NCBI GenBank assembly: GCA_030426355.1
Contig: JAUHYQ010000002.1
Location: forward strand, 310,001-374,000
Reading direction: 5' to 3'
From: Gammaproteobacteria bacterium
Lineage (GTDB): Bacteria > Pseudomonadota > Gammaproteobacteria > Steroidobacterales > GCA-2729495
Length of the DNA stretch: 64,000 nucleotides
Shown: positions 17,346 through 26,300 of the stretch, piece by piece
Numbering within the stretch: position 1 is the stretch's first letter
Layout of the letters: every line of letters begins with the position of its first letter
Notes under the pieces: generated by a model
What the model was told of the DNA's origin: nothing
The model's database searches: none
Seen by the model: only the letters and a program-made list of their open reading frames with translations
Translations under genes and position numbers: made by a program

Positions 17346-19277
17346 ATGATCCGCTTGCCAGTACTTGTTGCGTTAATGCTCATGGTTGGTCGCAGCTCTG
17401 CTGAGCCGCTGTCTGTAGATTCAGTTCTGCATATTTCGGACCTGCGTCAAGTCACCATTTCAATGGATGGAAGCAAGTTGGCCATGATCCGTCGCGTTGA
17501 TAAAGATGATTATTCTTTGTTGGTGTTGGATGTTGATCAAGATTACAAGGTCCTTCAGTTGTTGCAGGAGAATTCAAGTGATAAGTTGCTCGAAGTAACC
17601 TGGCTCAGTGAAGATCGATTTGCATTGGCAATTCAGAAGTCAAAGATGCTGGGCTGGGGCCGTGCCCGCTACAATCGGCTGGCCATTATGAATGCCGATG
17701 GTAGCGGGGCTGTCGGTGCGCTCACAAATCATCCGGGCATTCGCAACAATAACGACCTTACGCAGATCGCAAGTGTGCTTTGGGGCAAGCCGGACTCTAT
17801 ATTGCTATTTGCCAACGATCCGTATCTGAGTTTGTATAAAGTCGATATTGAATCGGGCGATGCGGAGAGGGTTGTAGAGGGCAGAAGAAATACAGTTTAT
17901 TGGTCCGTTGATGACAACGGTAACCCAATACTTCGTTTTGATTACGATACCGCCTCGGGAGACATTCAGGTTTTCGCGCAGGAGGCGGGTGCTAGTGAGT
18001 GGAAAAAAATTGTTGATCGAAACTCCACTGATGAGGAAATCGAAGCTGCACTATTGGGCGGATCCGGCGAAGATGAAGAAATACTAATGCTGCATAGAAA
18101 GGACGATGATGATTATTATTCTCTTTATCAGTATGACCCGGTAAACGATAGTTTTGGCGAGAAAATATTTGCGGTAGACGGTCTGGATCTTGTTGAGGTA
18201 ATAAAAACGGGTGTAACCGGCACTGTAATAGGGGTCAAGTATGTCGACGACTATGTTCGTTACCATTACTTTTCCGAAGGCCTGCAGGCGGTGCAAGCGC
18301 AGCTAGAGAATATTTTCCCGATGTCGGAGGTGGCTCTGCTCGATGCATCGGAATGGTTGGATCGTTTTCTGGTATTGGTGAGTAATTCGAAGCATCCGGG
18401 GGTCTACTATTTGTATGACCGCTGGACAGAGAAAGCGACAAGATTAGGTGAGCTCATCCCCGGTTTGGAGGAGGCGACGACTACCGTTACCGAGAGGATT
18501 TCCTATGAATCTATAGACGGATTGACGATTCATGGCTACCTGACATACCCCAATCAAGCGGATGTGTCGTCACTACCATTAATTGTTCATCCTCATGATG
18601 GGCCTGCAAGAAGGGACTCAGCCGATTTCGATCCGTTTGTTCAGTTCTGGGCGAGCCGAGGCTATGTGGTTTTTCAACCAAATTTTCGCGGTTCGGTTGG
18701 CTATGGAAAAAGTTTTCGCGAGGCCGGTCGCCGGCAGTGGGGGCTGGGCATGGTGTCTGACATAGCCGCAGGTGTTCACGCAATAGGCACCGCCAGAAAG
18801 GCAGATATCTCGCGTGTGTGTGCCGTTGGGGTTGGATTTGGCGGCTATATATCATTAATGCTGGAGGCCTCGACCAACCTTCTGGATTGCGTTGTAAGTA
18901 TTGATGCCTATACCGATTTGCCTGGCTGGTTAGAGAGTCGCATTAGCAACGCTAGTCAAGAGAACATTGATCGAATTCGTGAGAGTACAGCCGAGTTGGT
19001 TGGCGACTACGAGAGAGACCGGGATTTTTTGCGCAGCCAGTCCCCCATCTATCTTGTCGATAAGTTCTCGGCCCCGGTGCTGCTTATGCATAGGGATTCA
19101 AATACCTATGTTCCGGAACGTCATAGTAAGCAGCTGCATAAAGCCCTCAGGAAGGCGGGTGTCGATAGCGAATATCAGAAAATCAAAACCAGCAGGTTAA
19201 AGAATCGACCGCTGAAGCCCGCGGAAATCGTATTGAAGAAAACCGAAAAGTTTTTTGCTCGACATTTGACGAAATAG
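17346..19277 (+). CDS. S9 prolyl-oligopeptidase-family protein lacking the catalytic triad
   Basis: A 643-residue exported protein (signal peptide about residues 1-19). Residues 20-390 form a propeller-like region and residues 400-640 an alpha/beta-hydrolase domain with S9 signatures (HPHDGPARRDS, FQPNFRGSVGYGKSF). The nucleophile elbow reads GVGFGG, with glycine 497 where serine belongs. The acid position in HRDSNTYVP is asparagine 586, and no GH(G) histidine motif occurs in the C-terminal stretch. It should therefore not be a peptidase, though it may bind peptides. It is the last gene of unit 1 and starts just after attC site 4. Confidence 0.8.
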   Translation: MIRLPVLVALMLMVGRSSAEPLSVDSVLHISDLRQVTISMDGSKLAMIRRVDKDDYSLLVLDVDQDYKVLQLLQENSSDKLLEVTWLSEDRFALAIQKSKMLGWGRARYNRLAIMNADGSGAVGALTNHPGIRNNNDLTQIASVLWGKPDSILLFANDPYLSLYKVDIESGDAERVVEGRRNTVYWSVDDNGNPILRFDYDTASGDIQVFAQEAGASEWKKIVDRNSTDEEIEAALLGGSGEDEEILMLHRKDDDDYYSLYQYDPVNDSFGEKIFAVDGLDLVEVIKTGVTGTVIGVKYVDDYVRYHYFSEGLQAVQAQLENIFPMSEVALLDASEWLDRFLVLVSNSKHPGVYYLYDRWTEKATRLGELIPGLEEATTTVTERISYESIDGLTIHGYLTYPNQADVSSLPLIVHPHDGPARRDSADFDPFVQFWASRGYVVFQPNFRGSVGYGKSFREAGRRQWGLGMVSDIAAGVHAIGTARKADISRVCAVGVGFGGYISLMLEASTNLLDCVVSIDAYTDLPGWLESRISNASQENIDRIRESTAELVGDYERDRDFLRSQSPIYLVDKFSAPVLLMHRDSNTYVPERHSKQLHKALRKAGVDSEYQKIKTSRLKNRPLKPAEIVLKKTEKFFARHLTK

Positions 19278-19325
19278 CGGGCTCAAGGAAAGAAAAATCA
19301 TCGAAGCCATGAACCCGACATGCAC

Positions 19326-19346
19326 GCCCTAAGCATTTGAAAATAT
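19326..19346 (+). repeat. Short remnant of the unit right-end repeat
   Basis: CCCTAAGCATTTGAAAATAT precedes the tRNA fragment and matches the last ~20 bases of the repeats ending at 14329 and 29229. The first 50 bases of that repeat are missing or unrecognisable here. Confidence 0.55.
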
Positions 19347-19391
19347 TGGTCGGGGTGAGAGGATTTGAACCTCCGGCCCCTGCCTCCCGAA
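19347..19391 (-). repeat. tRNA-Pro(CGG) 3'-half fragment (att-like), copy 2
   Basis: It is identical to the intact tRNA-Pro over about 45 bases, from the anticodon loop through the encoded CCA. The 5' half is replaced by the unit leader. Copy 1 and this copy share the sequence that replaces the 5' half, which argues for a repeated insertion product and against chance decay of a tRNA. Confidence 0.88.
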
Positions 19392-19609
19392 ACCGTTTAA
19401 CACCGGAGGAGCCTTACCCGAACAGGGTGTCAGGGTTGCGGGGTCGATGATTTGCTCTCCGGTGAGTGACCGTGCCGCGACCGGAGTCCTAGAGAAATAC
19501 GTGTTCCGTGATGGGGGTTGGTGCCAATAGTTTTTGGCGGGAGAAAAGCCCTTATGTGTAAACAGAAAGGGCTGTTTGGTATGCTGATCGGGCGTTTTGG
19601 GGGGGCGTC
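19392..19609 (+). promoter_or_regulatory. Shared unit leader and promoter-like block (copy 2)
   Basis: The sequence after the tRNA fragment matches the leader at 14375, including GAGGAGCCTTACCCGAACAG. Further on, TGTTTGGTATGCT (19573-19585) and GGGCGTTTTGGGGGGGCGTC reproduce the promoter-like block. The first gene starts 39 bases later, further away than in the other copies, behind an AAGGGGGG ribosome-binding site. Confidence 0.6.
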
Positions 19610-19648
19610 ATAAAGAAGTGTGACGCTAGGCTTTGTAAGGGGGGTGTT

Positions 19649-20548
19649 ATGGGTAGAGTGCTGAAAGCGTGCGCGCTTTTCTTGACGCGTTTTGTCTGCG
19701 CAATTTTCCTGTCGGTCGCGGTTGTTTTGGCCGCTATGAGTGCAGCGACTGTCATGGGTCTTGCGGGCGGGCTTGGTGTTTTTAAACTTTCGGCTTTGGG
19801 CGGAAGCATAATGCTTGTTATTTTCCTCGTCTGCTTTGCGTCAAAAAACACAAAGCGCACACGAGCGTTGGTGGCGCTGAAAACTATAGGGGTTTGTGTC
19901 GCTCTTGTTGTTGTTTGGTGGATTCTCGATCCGCCCCGTGCCTTACCCAATGATCCCGAGCAAGCAGCAGCCCTAATGGTTGGCGAATTTGGTGGTTCGA
20001 GCATGCTTGCTTCTATGCTGATCTATTCGGCTGCTCTGATCCTGCCTATCTTGTGGTTGCCGTCTCTGTCAATCAGAGGCAAGACCCCGGTGCCGAACGG
20101 GCTTTATAGATTCGAGAAGTTCATGATTGGTTATGGTGTCTTTATGATGGCATTTGGATATTTTACTTTTGACACCATAATGCAGGGGTTTTTTCGAGGC
20201 TCACCTCTAATGACAGAAGAGATGCTCATGCGAATGCCTGTCTCGCCTCTATATAGCTTTGTCTTTAGTGCTATATTTTTCGTGGTGTCAGTTGCGGCTC
20301 TCACACGCATTCGTTTAATAATCATGCGTCCGTTTTTCTTGATTTGGGCGATCCTTATGGTTCCCGGAACACTTATAAATTTTGTCGTCTTGGCCATTCC
20401 AGCATGGATGGTTGTGGTGAATATATTGAGCGTCGCTTTCTTGATCTACTGCGTATATCTGCTCTACCGTCCGGAAATAGGAACGTGGGTAAGAGAGGCG
20501 AAGGCAGAGTTTGAGGCTAATCGTATCAGCGCTACGCCGGTGTCTTGA
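19649..20548 (+). CDS. Multi-pass membrane protein, first gene of unit 2
   Basis: A 299-residue protein with seven or eight hydrophobic helices (about residues 10-38, 46-63, 72-90, 117-135, 157-180, 200-222, 228-250, 252-272) and a charged C-terminal tail. I do not recognise a family. The ATG follows a strong AAGGGGGGTGTT ribosome-binding site. Its upstream leader is homologous to those of the paralogue A and B genes although the protein is unrelated, so first genes appear to have been exchanged behind a constant leader. Confidence 0.65.
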   Translation: MGRVLKACALFLTRFVCAIFLSVAVVLAAMSAATVMGLAGGLGVFKLSALGGSIMLVIFLVCFASKNTKRTRALVALKTIGVCVALVVVWWILDPPRALPNDPEQAAALMVGEFGGSSMLASMLIYSAALILPILWLPSLSIRGKTPVPNGLYRFEKFMIGYGVFMMAFGYFTFDTIMQGFFRGSPLMTEEMLMRMPVSPLYSFVFSAIFFVVSVAALTRIRLIIMRPFFLIWAILMVPGTLINFVVLAIPAWMVVVNILSVAFLIYCVYLLYRPEIGTWVREAKAEFEANRISATPVS

Positions 20549-20549
20549 G

Positions 20550-20628
20550 TTGATGTGGAAGGCCTATGCTAGGCGTGCTGGGCGCAGATACTCGATTTCG
20601 CGTTCCGCCTGTGCCTAGGGCGTTAAAC
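20550..20628 (+). other. attC-like recombination site 5
   Basis: The right half TGCCTAGGGCGTTAA (20612-20626) is identical to that of site 6, and GTTAAAC fits GTTRRRY. The left half is diverged and has no AAC core. Confidence 0.65.
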
Positions 20629-20632
20629 AGTC

Positions 20633-21304
20633 ATGCGCCAACCCGTATTTGCTCTTAGTCTGGGACTTGGCCTTCTCGGCTGTACTGCGCCAGCTAATAT
20701 GGAATTGTTGGGAGAACCCATCTATACCGTGGGCGACTCGGAAGTAAGGCGAGAAGACTTCGTGGTGTATGGAAGGCTACTGAAGGAAGTTCTTGTTGCG
20801 CCAACCGATGTTTATGCCAGTTCGTTCGGTCACGCATACTGCATGGCTGAAGAAGTAACTTATGAGATCAAACACTATATTCAAGGTAGCGGCCCGCCGA
20901 TTATCGAGTTTACCCAGAACCTGGTTGATTACTGCACGCCTTTGGCTGAGGAGATCGGATTTGAGGAGTCAATCCTGTTCTTCTCGAAAAATAAGTGGCG
21001 AGGTATATGGTCGACTGGGACGGCAAGGATTTTTAAAGACGATGGTCAACGGCGTATAGTTTTGCCAGCTGATATTGAGAGGTTTTCCAGCCTCGATAAC
21101 TTTAAGCTATTACTAAGTGACTATGACGAACCGGTAGAAATAGCCTTTTCGAGACAACTTGAGGCATGGAAATTTAGTGAATCCCTTAAGGAGCTCGGCG
21201 TGATTAGTGAAAGGCCCAGCCAGAATGAGGAAGACAAAGACTTTCTATTGTTGAACCTGCATAAGTATATTGATCTTGAAGATCTGCTACGAAATAACTT
21301 CTAA
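20633..21304 (+). CDS. Cassette lipoprotein of unknown function
   Basis: A 223-residue protein with a lipobox (GLGLLGC) at about residue 17. The mature part is acidic, with four scattered cysteines, and matches no family I know. It starts a few bases after attC site 5. Its TAA stop is part of attC site 6. Confidence 0.6.
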   Translation: MRQPVFALSLGLGLLGCTAPANMELLGEPIYTVGDSEVRREDFVVYGRLLKEVLVAPTDVYASSFGHAYCMAEEVTYEIKHYIQGSGPPIIEFTQNLVDYCTPLAEEIGFEESILFFSKNKWRGIWSTGTARIFKDDGQRRIVLPADIERFSSLDNFKLLLSDYDEPVEIAFSRQLEAWKFSESLKELGVISERPSQNEEDKDFLLLNLHKYIDLEDLLRNNF

Positions 21305-21379
21305 CCAGTTGGGGCATTACGCACGCTTCGCGTGCCGGACGTCTGGATTCGCCAGCCGCCCGTGCCTAGGGCGTTAAGT
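21299..21379 (+). other. attC-like recombination site 6
   Basis: The best-preserved site: left TAACCAGTTGGGGCA (21302-21316), right TGCCTAGGGCGTTAA (21363-21377), GTTAAGT fitting GTTRRRY, and central hairpins GCACGCTTCGCGTGC and CTGGATTCGCCAG. The length of ~80 bases is normal for attC. Confidence 0.85.
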
Positions 21380-21383
21380 GGCA

Positions 21384-21974
21384 ATGCAACTTCAGAACTT
21401 CGGACATCTGCTCTGCCTTATTTTTCTAGTCGGGTGCAATCACGATGGGGGATCCGAGAACTCCGAAGAACCTGCGCCATTTTCCGTGGGTTCTGTGAGA
21501 TCGACTGATCTAACCTATCTGCCGCTCGATGAGAAGTTCAATAGCTGGCTCATCTCCACCGTCGGCCAATCGCAGCAAATAATGCTCAAGGTCAAGGAAG
21601 AGCTGAACCCGGGCGGCTTCAATGATCTGGCATTGTGGGCGATGGCCGTTCGCAAAACTATCGACCAAGGCGGGACTGTTTTCTACGATGAGGCTGAAAT
21701 TAAGATTTTCCCCAACTACATCCCACGAGATGATATTTGTTGTGTCAATAGCAGGCCGTTCAGTGACTTCGATAACGCTGATGCCGCATACGTTGCCGTA
21801 GGCGGTTTTATTAACTTTACTGGAAGTAACAAGCAGGCATCCTTTGATCTGGATTTTCAGAAGGAGACCTCTGTTGGAAGCGGGGTTCTCGAAGGGCCAA
21901 TCGTGAAGGTTGAAGGTTGTTGGAGTATAGCCGGCGAAGGGGGCGTATCGGGGTGCGAAATCGGTCAGTTCTAG
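21384..21974 (+). CDS. Cassette lipoprotein of unknown function
   Basis: A 196-residue protein with lipobox LIFLVGC about 18 residues from ATG 21384 (a GTG two codons upstream is possible). The mature region is acidic and contains an ICC pair and a late CWS..GC motif. No family is recognised. It occupies the cassette between attC sites 6 and 7. Confidence 0.6.
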   Translation: MQLQNFGHLLCLIFLVGCNHDGGSENSEEPAPFSVGSVRSTDLTYLPLDEKFNSWLISTVGQSQQIMLKVKEELNPGGFNDLALWAMAVRKTIDQGGTVFYDEAEIKIFPNYIPRDDICCVNSRPFSDFDNADAAYVAVGGFINFTGSNKQASFDLDFQKETSVGSGVLEGPIVKVEGCWSIAGEGGVSGCEIGQF

Positions 21975-21978
21975 AGCC

Positions 21979-22060
21979 ACCTAACCAGTTGGGGCATTTC
22001 GCTTGCTCCGTTCGCCGGATGTCTGACTTCGCTGGTTGGCTGCGCCTAGCACGCGTCTTG
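21979..22060 (+). other. attC-like recombination site 7
   Basis: The left half TAACCAGTTGGGGCA (21982-21996) is perfect and is preceded by ACC, giving the core ACCTAAC. The right half TGCGCCTAGCACGCGTCTTG is degenerate and may no longer recombine. Confidence 0.7.
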
Positions 22061-22735
22061 ATGCGTCTGCTGTTCGGGGCGATGGCACTGTTGCTGTTTT
22101 CGCCCGCGAACGTTCTCGCTGCGGAAGTGGATGTTTACCGTTGGACAGACGAGTCCGGGCAGGTTCATTTCAGCGATCAAAAGCCCGCTGACACTGAAGC
22201 CAACAAGGTCGTGGTTGAATCAAAACAGCGATTCACCGAAGACATCAATGCCCAGCTTGATAGAACGGCGAAGTCCGAGTTTTACGCTGAACGGCGTGCC
22301 GACCGTCGGCGGTTAAAGAAAGAATCACGAGAAAGGGCGGAGCGGCTCGAGTGGCAGAGCAAAGAATCCGATTGCATGCGATCGCGACGCCGATACTACG
22401 TTGTTACTGAGCAAATGCCGATATACGTCGATGAGGTGGGAGAGTATCGCGTAGGGTGGGGAAATGATCCGTATACGGGCGCACGTAAATGGGTACCCGA
22501 CAGAGACAGAGATGCTGTTGCCGAAAGCGTGTGGAAGGAGATCGAACAGTTTTGCCGGGAGCCGGACGATCCTGAGGCGCAAGAGGAAGCGATTTGGCGT
22601 CAGGACGTGGATGAAACTTGCGATATTGAAACCGCATTTCTAAAAGAATTGAGCCAAGAGAGTGCCAAGAACACAGAGGAAAGGATAGAGCGTCAACGCC
22701 TGCTTGCAGAGTCTGTTTGCGCGTTGAAGCCGTAA
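22061..22735 (+). CDS. DUF4124-domain exported protein
   Basis: A 224-residue protein. A signal peptide of about 20 residues (MRLLFGAMALLLFSPANVLA) is followed by a DUF4124 domain (VYRWTDESGQVHFSDQKP), common in gammaproteobacterial envelope proteins. The remainder is a charged helical region (residues 60-105) and an acidic tail with four cysteines. The start at 22061 is preferred to 21917 because it opens the signal peptide directly after attC site 7. No attC site is recognisable after its stop, so it appears to end the cassette array. Confidence 0.75.
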   Translation: MRLLFGAMALLLFSPANVLAAEVDVYRWTDESGQVHFSDQKPADTEANKVVVESKQRFTEDINAQLDRTAKSEFYAERRADRRRLKKESRERAERLEWQSKESDCMRSRRRYYVVTEQMPIYVDEVGEYRVGWGNDPYTGARKWVPDRDRDAVAESVWKEIEQFCREPDDPEAQEEAIWRQDVDETCDIETAFLKELSQESAKNTEERIERQRLLAESVCALKP

Positions 22736-23209
22736 GTCATGTTGAAACGAAGATCGCGAATTGATTGAATGCAGCAAAATGATAGAAGATGCTTTATGCG
22801 TGATCTGTCTGAGGCGACACAGACCTTCGTAGGTGACACGTCCCGCCCATAGCGCACACAAACTGCACCTGCCAATACTTCCCACGCTTCCTATAAGACG
22901 CCACTACGATCTCCGAACGAGCCTAAGTCTCCGGATGAGATTAATCCGCTCAGTATTTTGGAGCAGCTTGCGTTTCATTGGCGTGCCGGCGAATGTGATG
23001 CAGGGCAATGCTGGGACGACTAAGAAAATGGGCGTTTTTAACCCTTAGTGAACAATCCGCAGGGATAGCAGTTTTACATAAACTTGCCATTGCCTATAGG
23101 GCGATATCCAGTCTGCTATATTCCCACTATTGGAATAGAACTCTTCAGAGCCTTAGGTGAGGTGGGGTAAATCCTACCGAGGATATATCGTGCATTAGGG
23201 GAAAGCGAT
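22736..23209. other. Non-coding or decayed stretch
   Basis: No convincing gene is present. One frame near 22890-23020 reads like a protein tail (SPNEPKSPDEINPLS...) but has no start, and I treat it as decayed or chance sequence. No attC, tRNA fragment or unit leader was found. Confidence 0.5.
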
Positions 23210-23290
23210 ATGAAAACACATACTGCAGCTTGGTTTTTCGGTTCAGCTTTAGCTGGTCTCGGTTGGATGCGACGTTGCAATACATCCTGA
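23210..23290 (+). pseudogene. Orphan PEP-CTERM sorting-signal fragment
   Basis: A 26-codon reading frame, ATG to TGA, that encodes almost only a PEP-CTERM-like tail: AAWFFGSALAGLGWMRR. The same tail ends the proteins at 27065 and 28003 (YLFGSALLGLxWMRR). A GGGGAAAG sequence precedes the ATG. It is most likely the 3' end of a deleted exosortase-target gene, though a translated mini-peptide cannot be excluded. Confidence 0.6.
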
Positions 23291-23350
23291 TCTAACCCCG
23301 CAAGAATAAACCTCGCCAAGTGCGATTCCGATAACAGGGAGATTAATGAG

Positions 23351-26300
23351 ATGCGCCATACAGGGTCGCGACACCAAATCTTAAAGCCACATTTTTTGGC
23401 GCTAATTGGTTGTGTATTATTTCTGCAGTCCCCAATGGGGTTTTCCGCATCTGATCAGCAAGTCGGTGCCGAAGGTACTTTCGGCGCGAACGGAATCGCT
23501 GGTGATCCCGGAACATCTGGCCTCGACGGCGGCAGTGGCGGTGATGCCAGTGCATCATCAAGCACGGTCAATACAGACGCCAACAACACCGCTGATGCTG
23601 ATGGTGGCGATGGCGGCTTCGGCGGCAATGGCGGAATCGGCAGTCCGGCCGGCGCTGACGGTGGCGACGGCGGCGATGCGGGTAACGGTGGTGATGCGAC
23701 AGCGACGGCTAGCACCGAGGTGTTAGCTGGCAGTGCTGTCAGCAACGCGAGTGCCAACGGTGGCAACGGTGGCTTCGGAGGCACGGGTGGTAGTGCAATC
23801 GGTGGGGGGGTCAGCGGTACTGGTGGCACTGGTGGAAAGGGCGGTGATGGAACTGCGCTCAGCACAACTATTTCTAACACTTTGGGCGGCGAAGCTGCTG
23901 TCGCCTATGCGGGCGGTCGTGGGGGAACTGGCGGCCGTTCCAATTTTGGCACTAGCGGTGCCGGCGGCGACGCGTCTGCAACTGCTACCGCAGATGCAAT
24001 CGATAACTCGGTGGTTGGCGCCCAGGCAACGGCCTATGGGGGCAACGGGGGGTATTCGAGCGTTGCTAACGGTGCTGCGGGTGGCAGTGCCGTGGCCGTC
24101 GCGACCGGATCTAATAACGGTACCAAGCAAGTCAACATTGATGCGCATGCTTACGGCGGCAATGGCGGTACAGCGACCGGCGCAGGCTTTCGAGGTGGCG
24201 ACGGCGGGTTGGCGACGGCCACCGCCTCAGGCAGTTCAGCGTTGTCATACGAACTTGATGTATTTGCGTCGATAACCGGCGGCAATGGTGGCTACGGTAG
24301 CGCCGGTGCAAATGGCGGCGACGGCGCGAACGCAATTATGAACAACGCCGTATCCGCTACCGGGAACAGTTATCGCCTTGTCCAGCAGGCCAGCGCCGGC
24401 GACGGCGGAAGTAGCCAGGGTGGTATTGCAGGCGTCGGTGGTTCTGCGTCGTCCATCCTTAACGTCAATAGTCAGGATAGTTTTGTTGATATTTACCTCG
24501 GCGCCTATGGCGGTGACGGCGGCACCAGTTTTAACTCGGGCAACGACGGGCAAGATGGCGCCGCAGGTTTTGTATCCGGAACGGTCGTCGCCAGCGACAG
24601 GGCAGATCTGGATGCCACCGTCCAAGGCGGAAGAGGCGGCGCCAGTTCGGACGGTAATGCTGGTAATGGCGGTGCAGCACAGACCGGTGTGCTAAGCGCA
24701 AGTGCAGAAAATATATATATGGAGTTGCGGTCGCTCGGCGGCCACGGCGGAGATGCGGGAGGAATTGGTGATGGCGGTAACGGTGCAGATGTGCTGCTCG
24801 ATAACGCTATTACAGGTAGCGCAACCGACACTCTCTTCTTGACGCAGTCTGCTGAGGCCGGCGACGGAGGTGATACAGAGGCAGGTGTTGCCGGGAGGGG
24901 CGGTAATGGGTTCAGTCGACTCGCTGTCACAGGTAGTTTCTCCCAACTTCGTCTGAATACAGATGCACACGGTGGCCATGGCGGTGACGCCAGGGGCGCT
25001 GGTGCAAAAGCATCTGTGGGAGGCACTGCCAGTGCGGTTAGTGATGCGGAGAATTCCGCAGGCGGTGCGTTTGCTTTTGCAGACGCCTGGGCCAGCGGCG
25101 CTAGCGGGGTCAACACTGGGGCCAATGGGATTGCCGGCAGTGACGCAAGCACTGACGCTCGAGCAGAAGCATCTGGCGGAACAGGTCCGGCGAGGGCCGG
25201 CGCGAGGGCCTATGGCGGTTACGGTGGCGGCGGGCAGGTTACTGGAGGTATGGGCGGTAATGGCACTGCCAGTGCAATTGCACTGGGATCCGGTGCAGAC
25301 TTTGCCGAAGCCAACGCGTTCGCCATCGGCGGCGGCGGCGGCGAAACTTATACGGGAACAGGTGGGGTCGGCGGCAACGGCGTTGCATACGCACGCGCTG
25401 AAAACAGTGGCAGCGCGGCAGTTACAGCAATAGCCGAAGCACGCGGTGGTGAGGATATACATGCAACTGCTGCTATACCAACAACCGGCGGTAACGCGGC
25501 CGCTTCGGCTGAGGGGATATCGACAGGTGACGGGCATGTTCAGGTAACCGCAATTCAGATCGGCGGTTCAGCGGGCGAGGATCGTTACGGCATTCCTAGC
25601 TCCGTGGCCGGCACATCCACAACAATTAGTGATGCTGTCACCGGCTCGACGTCCGGTTTGCTTGAATTAACGCAATCTGCAGTCGGTGGCAACGGTTCGG
25701 AGACTTCCGATGCGCAGGCTGGGGCTGGTGGTATAGCAACCTCAAGCCTGACTCACACTGATGCTGGCGCCAGCGAGGTTCGCGCAGTGACTAACGCGAC
25801 AGGTGGTGCCGGAGGCGATTCATTCAGTGGGGTGCCAAGTTCCATTGGCGGTGTCGGTGGCAATGCCTACGCTACGACGAGTCTTGTGACCAGTGGAATC
25901 GCGGTGGCCAGAGGCAACGCAATTGGTGGCGATGGCGGGGCATATACAAATAATCCTGGTGTCGGTGGGGATGGCGGCGACGCCAGCTCAAATGTTGTCT
26001 CAACGAGCACCGGGGGAATCGCACGTGCTTATAGCAGCGCGATTGGCGGTGATGGTTATTCGTCGGCACTGGACGGCGCGGCTACTTCGTCGGCTAGTGC
26101 TTTCGCCGAGAATAGTAATCAGGCTTATGCCAATGCGACGGCTAGAGGTTTAAGCGGATCTGCCACCGCACAGGCAACCACGAACGGTGGTGTTGTTCGA
26201 AGCGTTTCCGCGAGGGCAAGCGCGTCGATTCCTGCGGGCGTTGCTAACATGCCTACTGCTAACGCTACGGCGCAGGCTGTTGTTGATGGTTTCGTGACCC

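Larger units (their letters stand above)
14330..19346. mobile_element. Island unit 1 between tRNA-Pro fragments
   Basis: About 5 kb bounded on both sides by direct copies of the tRNA-Pro 3' half. It contains the shared leader, the paralogue B gene and four further cassettes separated by attC-like sites. No recombinase gene is present, so any mobility must have been supplied in trans or lost. The unit reading is inferred from repeat positions. Confidence 0.6.

Noticed and set aside
19347-19391. A third tRNA-Pro gene
   Set aside because: The 3' half is perfect but the 5' half is replaced by the unit leader, so no cloverleaf forms.
22700-22780. An eighth attC site after the DUF4124 gene
   Set aside because: GTTGAAGC resembles a right core but neither conserved half-site nor the central hairpins are present.
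22833-23048. A 71-codon frame between the cassette array and the Gly-rich gene
   Set aside because: No ribosome-binding site, no domain, and a competing frame looks equally protein-like; I treat the stretch as decayed.
23455-25537. Long Pro-rich and Cys-rich reading frames antisense to the Gly-rich gene
   Set aside because: They are mirror images of GGxGG codons (runs of PP and CC) without starts or ribosome-binding sites of note; the forward frame has a signal peptide and sorting signal.
23500-26200. CRISPR-like short repeats
   Set aside because: The repetition is GGxGG coding sequence with variable spacing; there are no fixed-length repeats and spacers and no cas genes.
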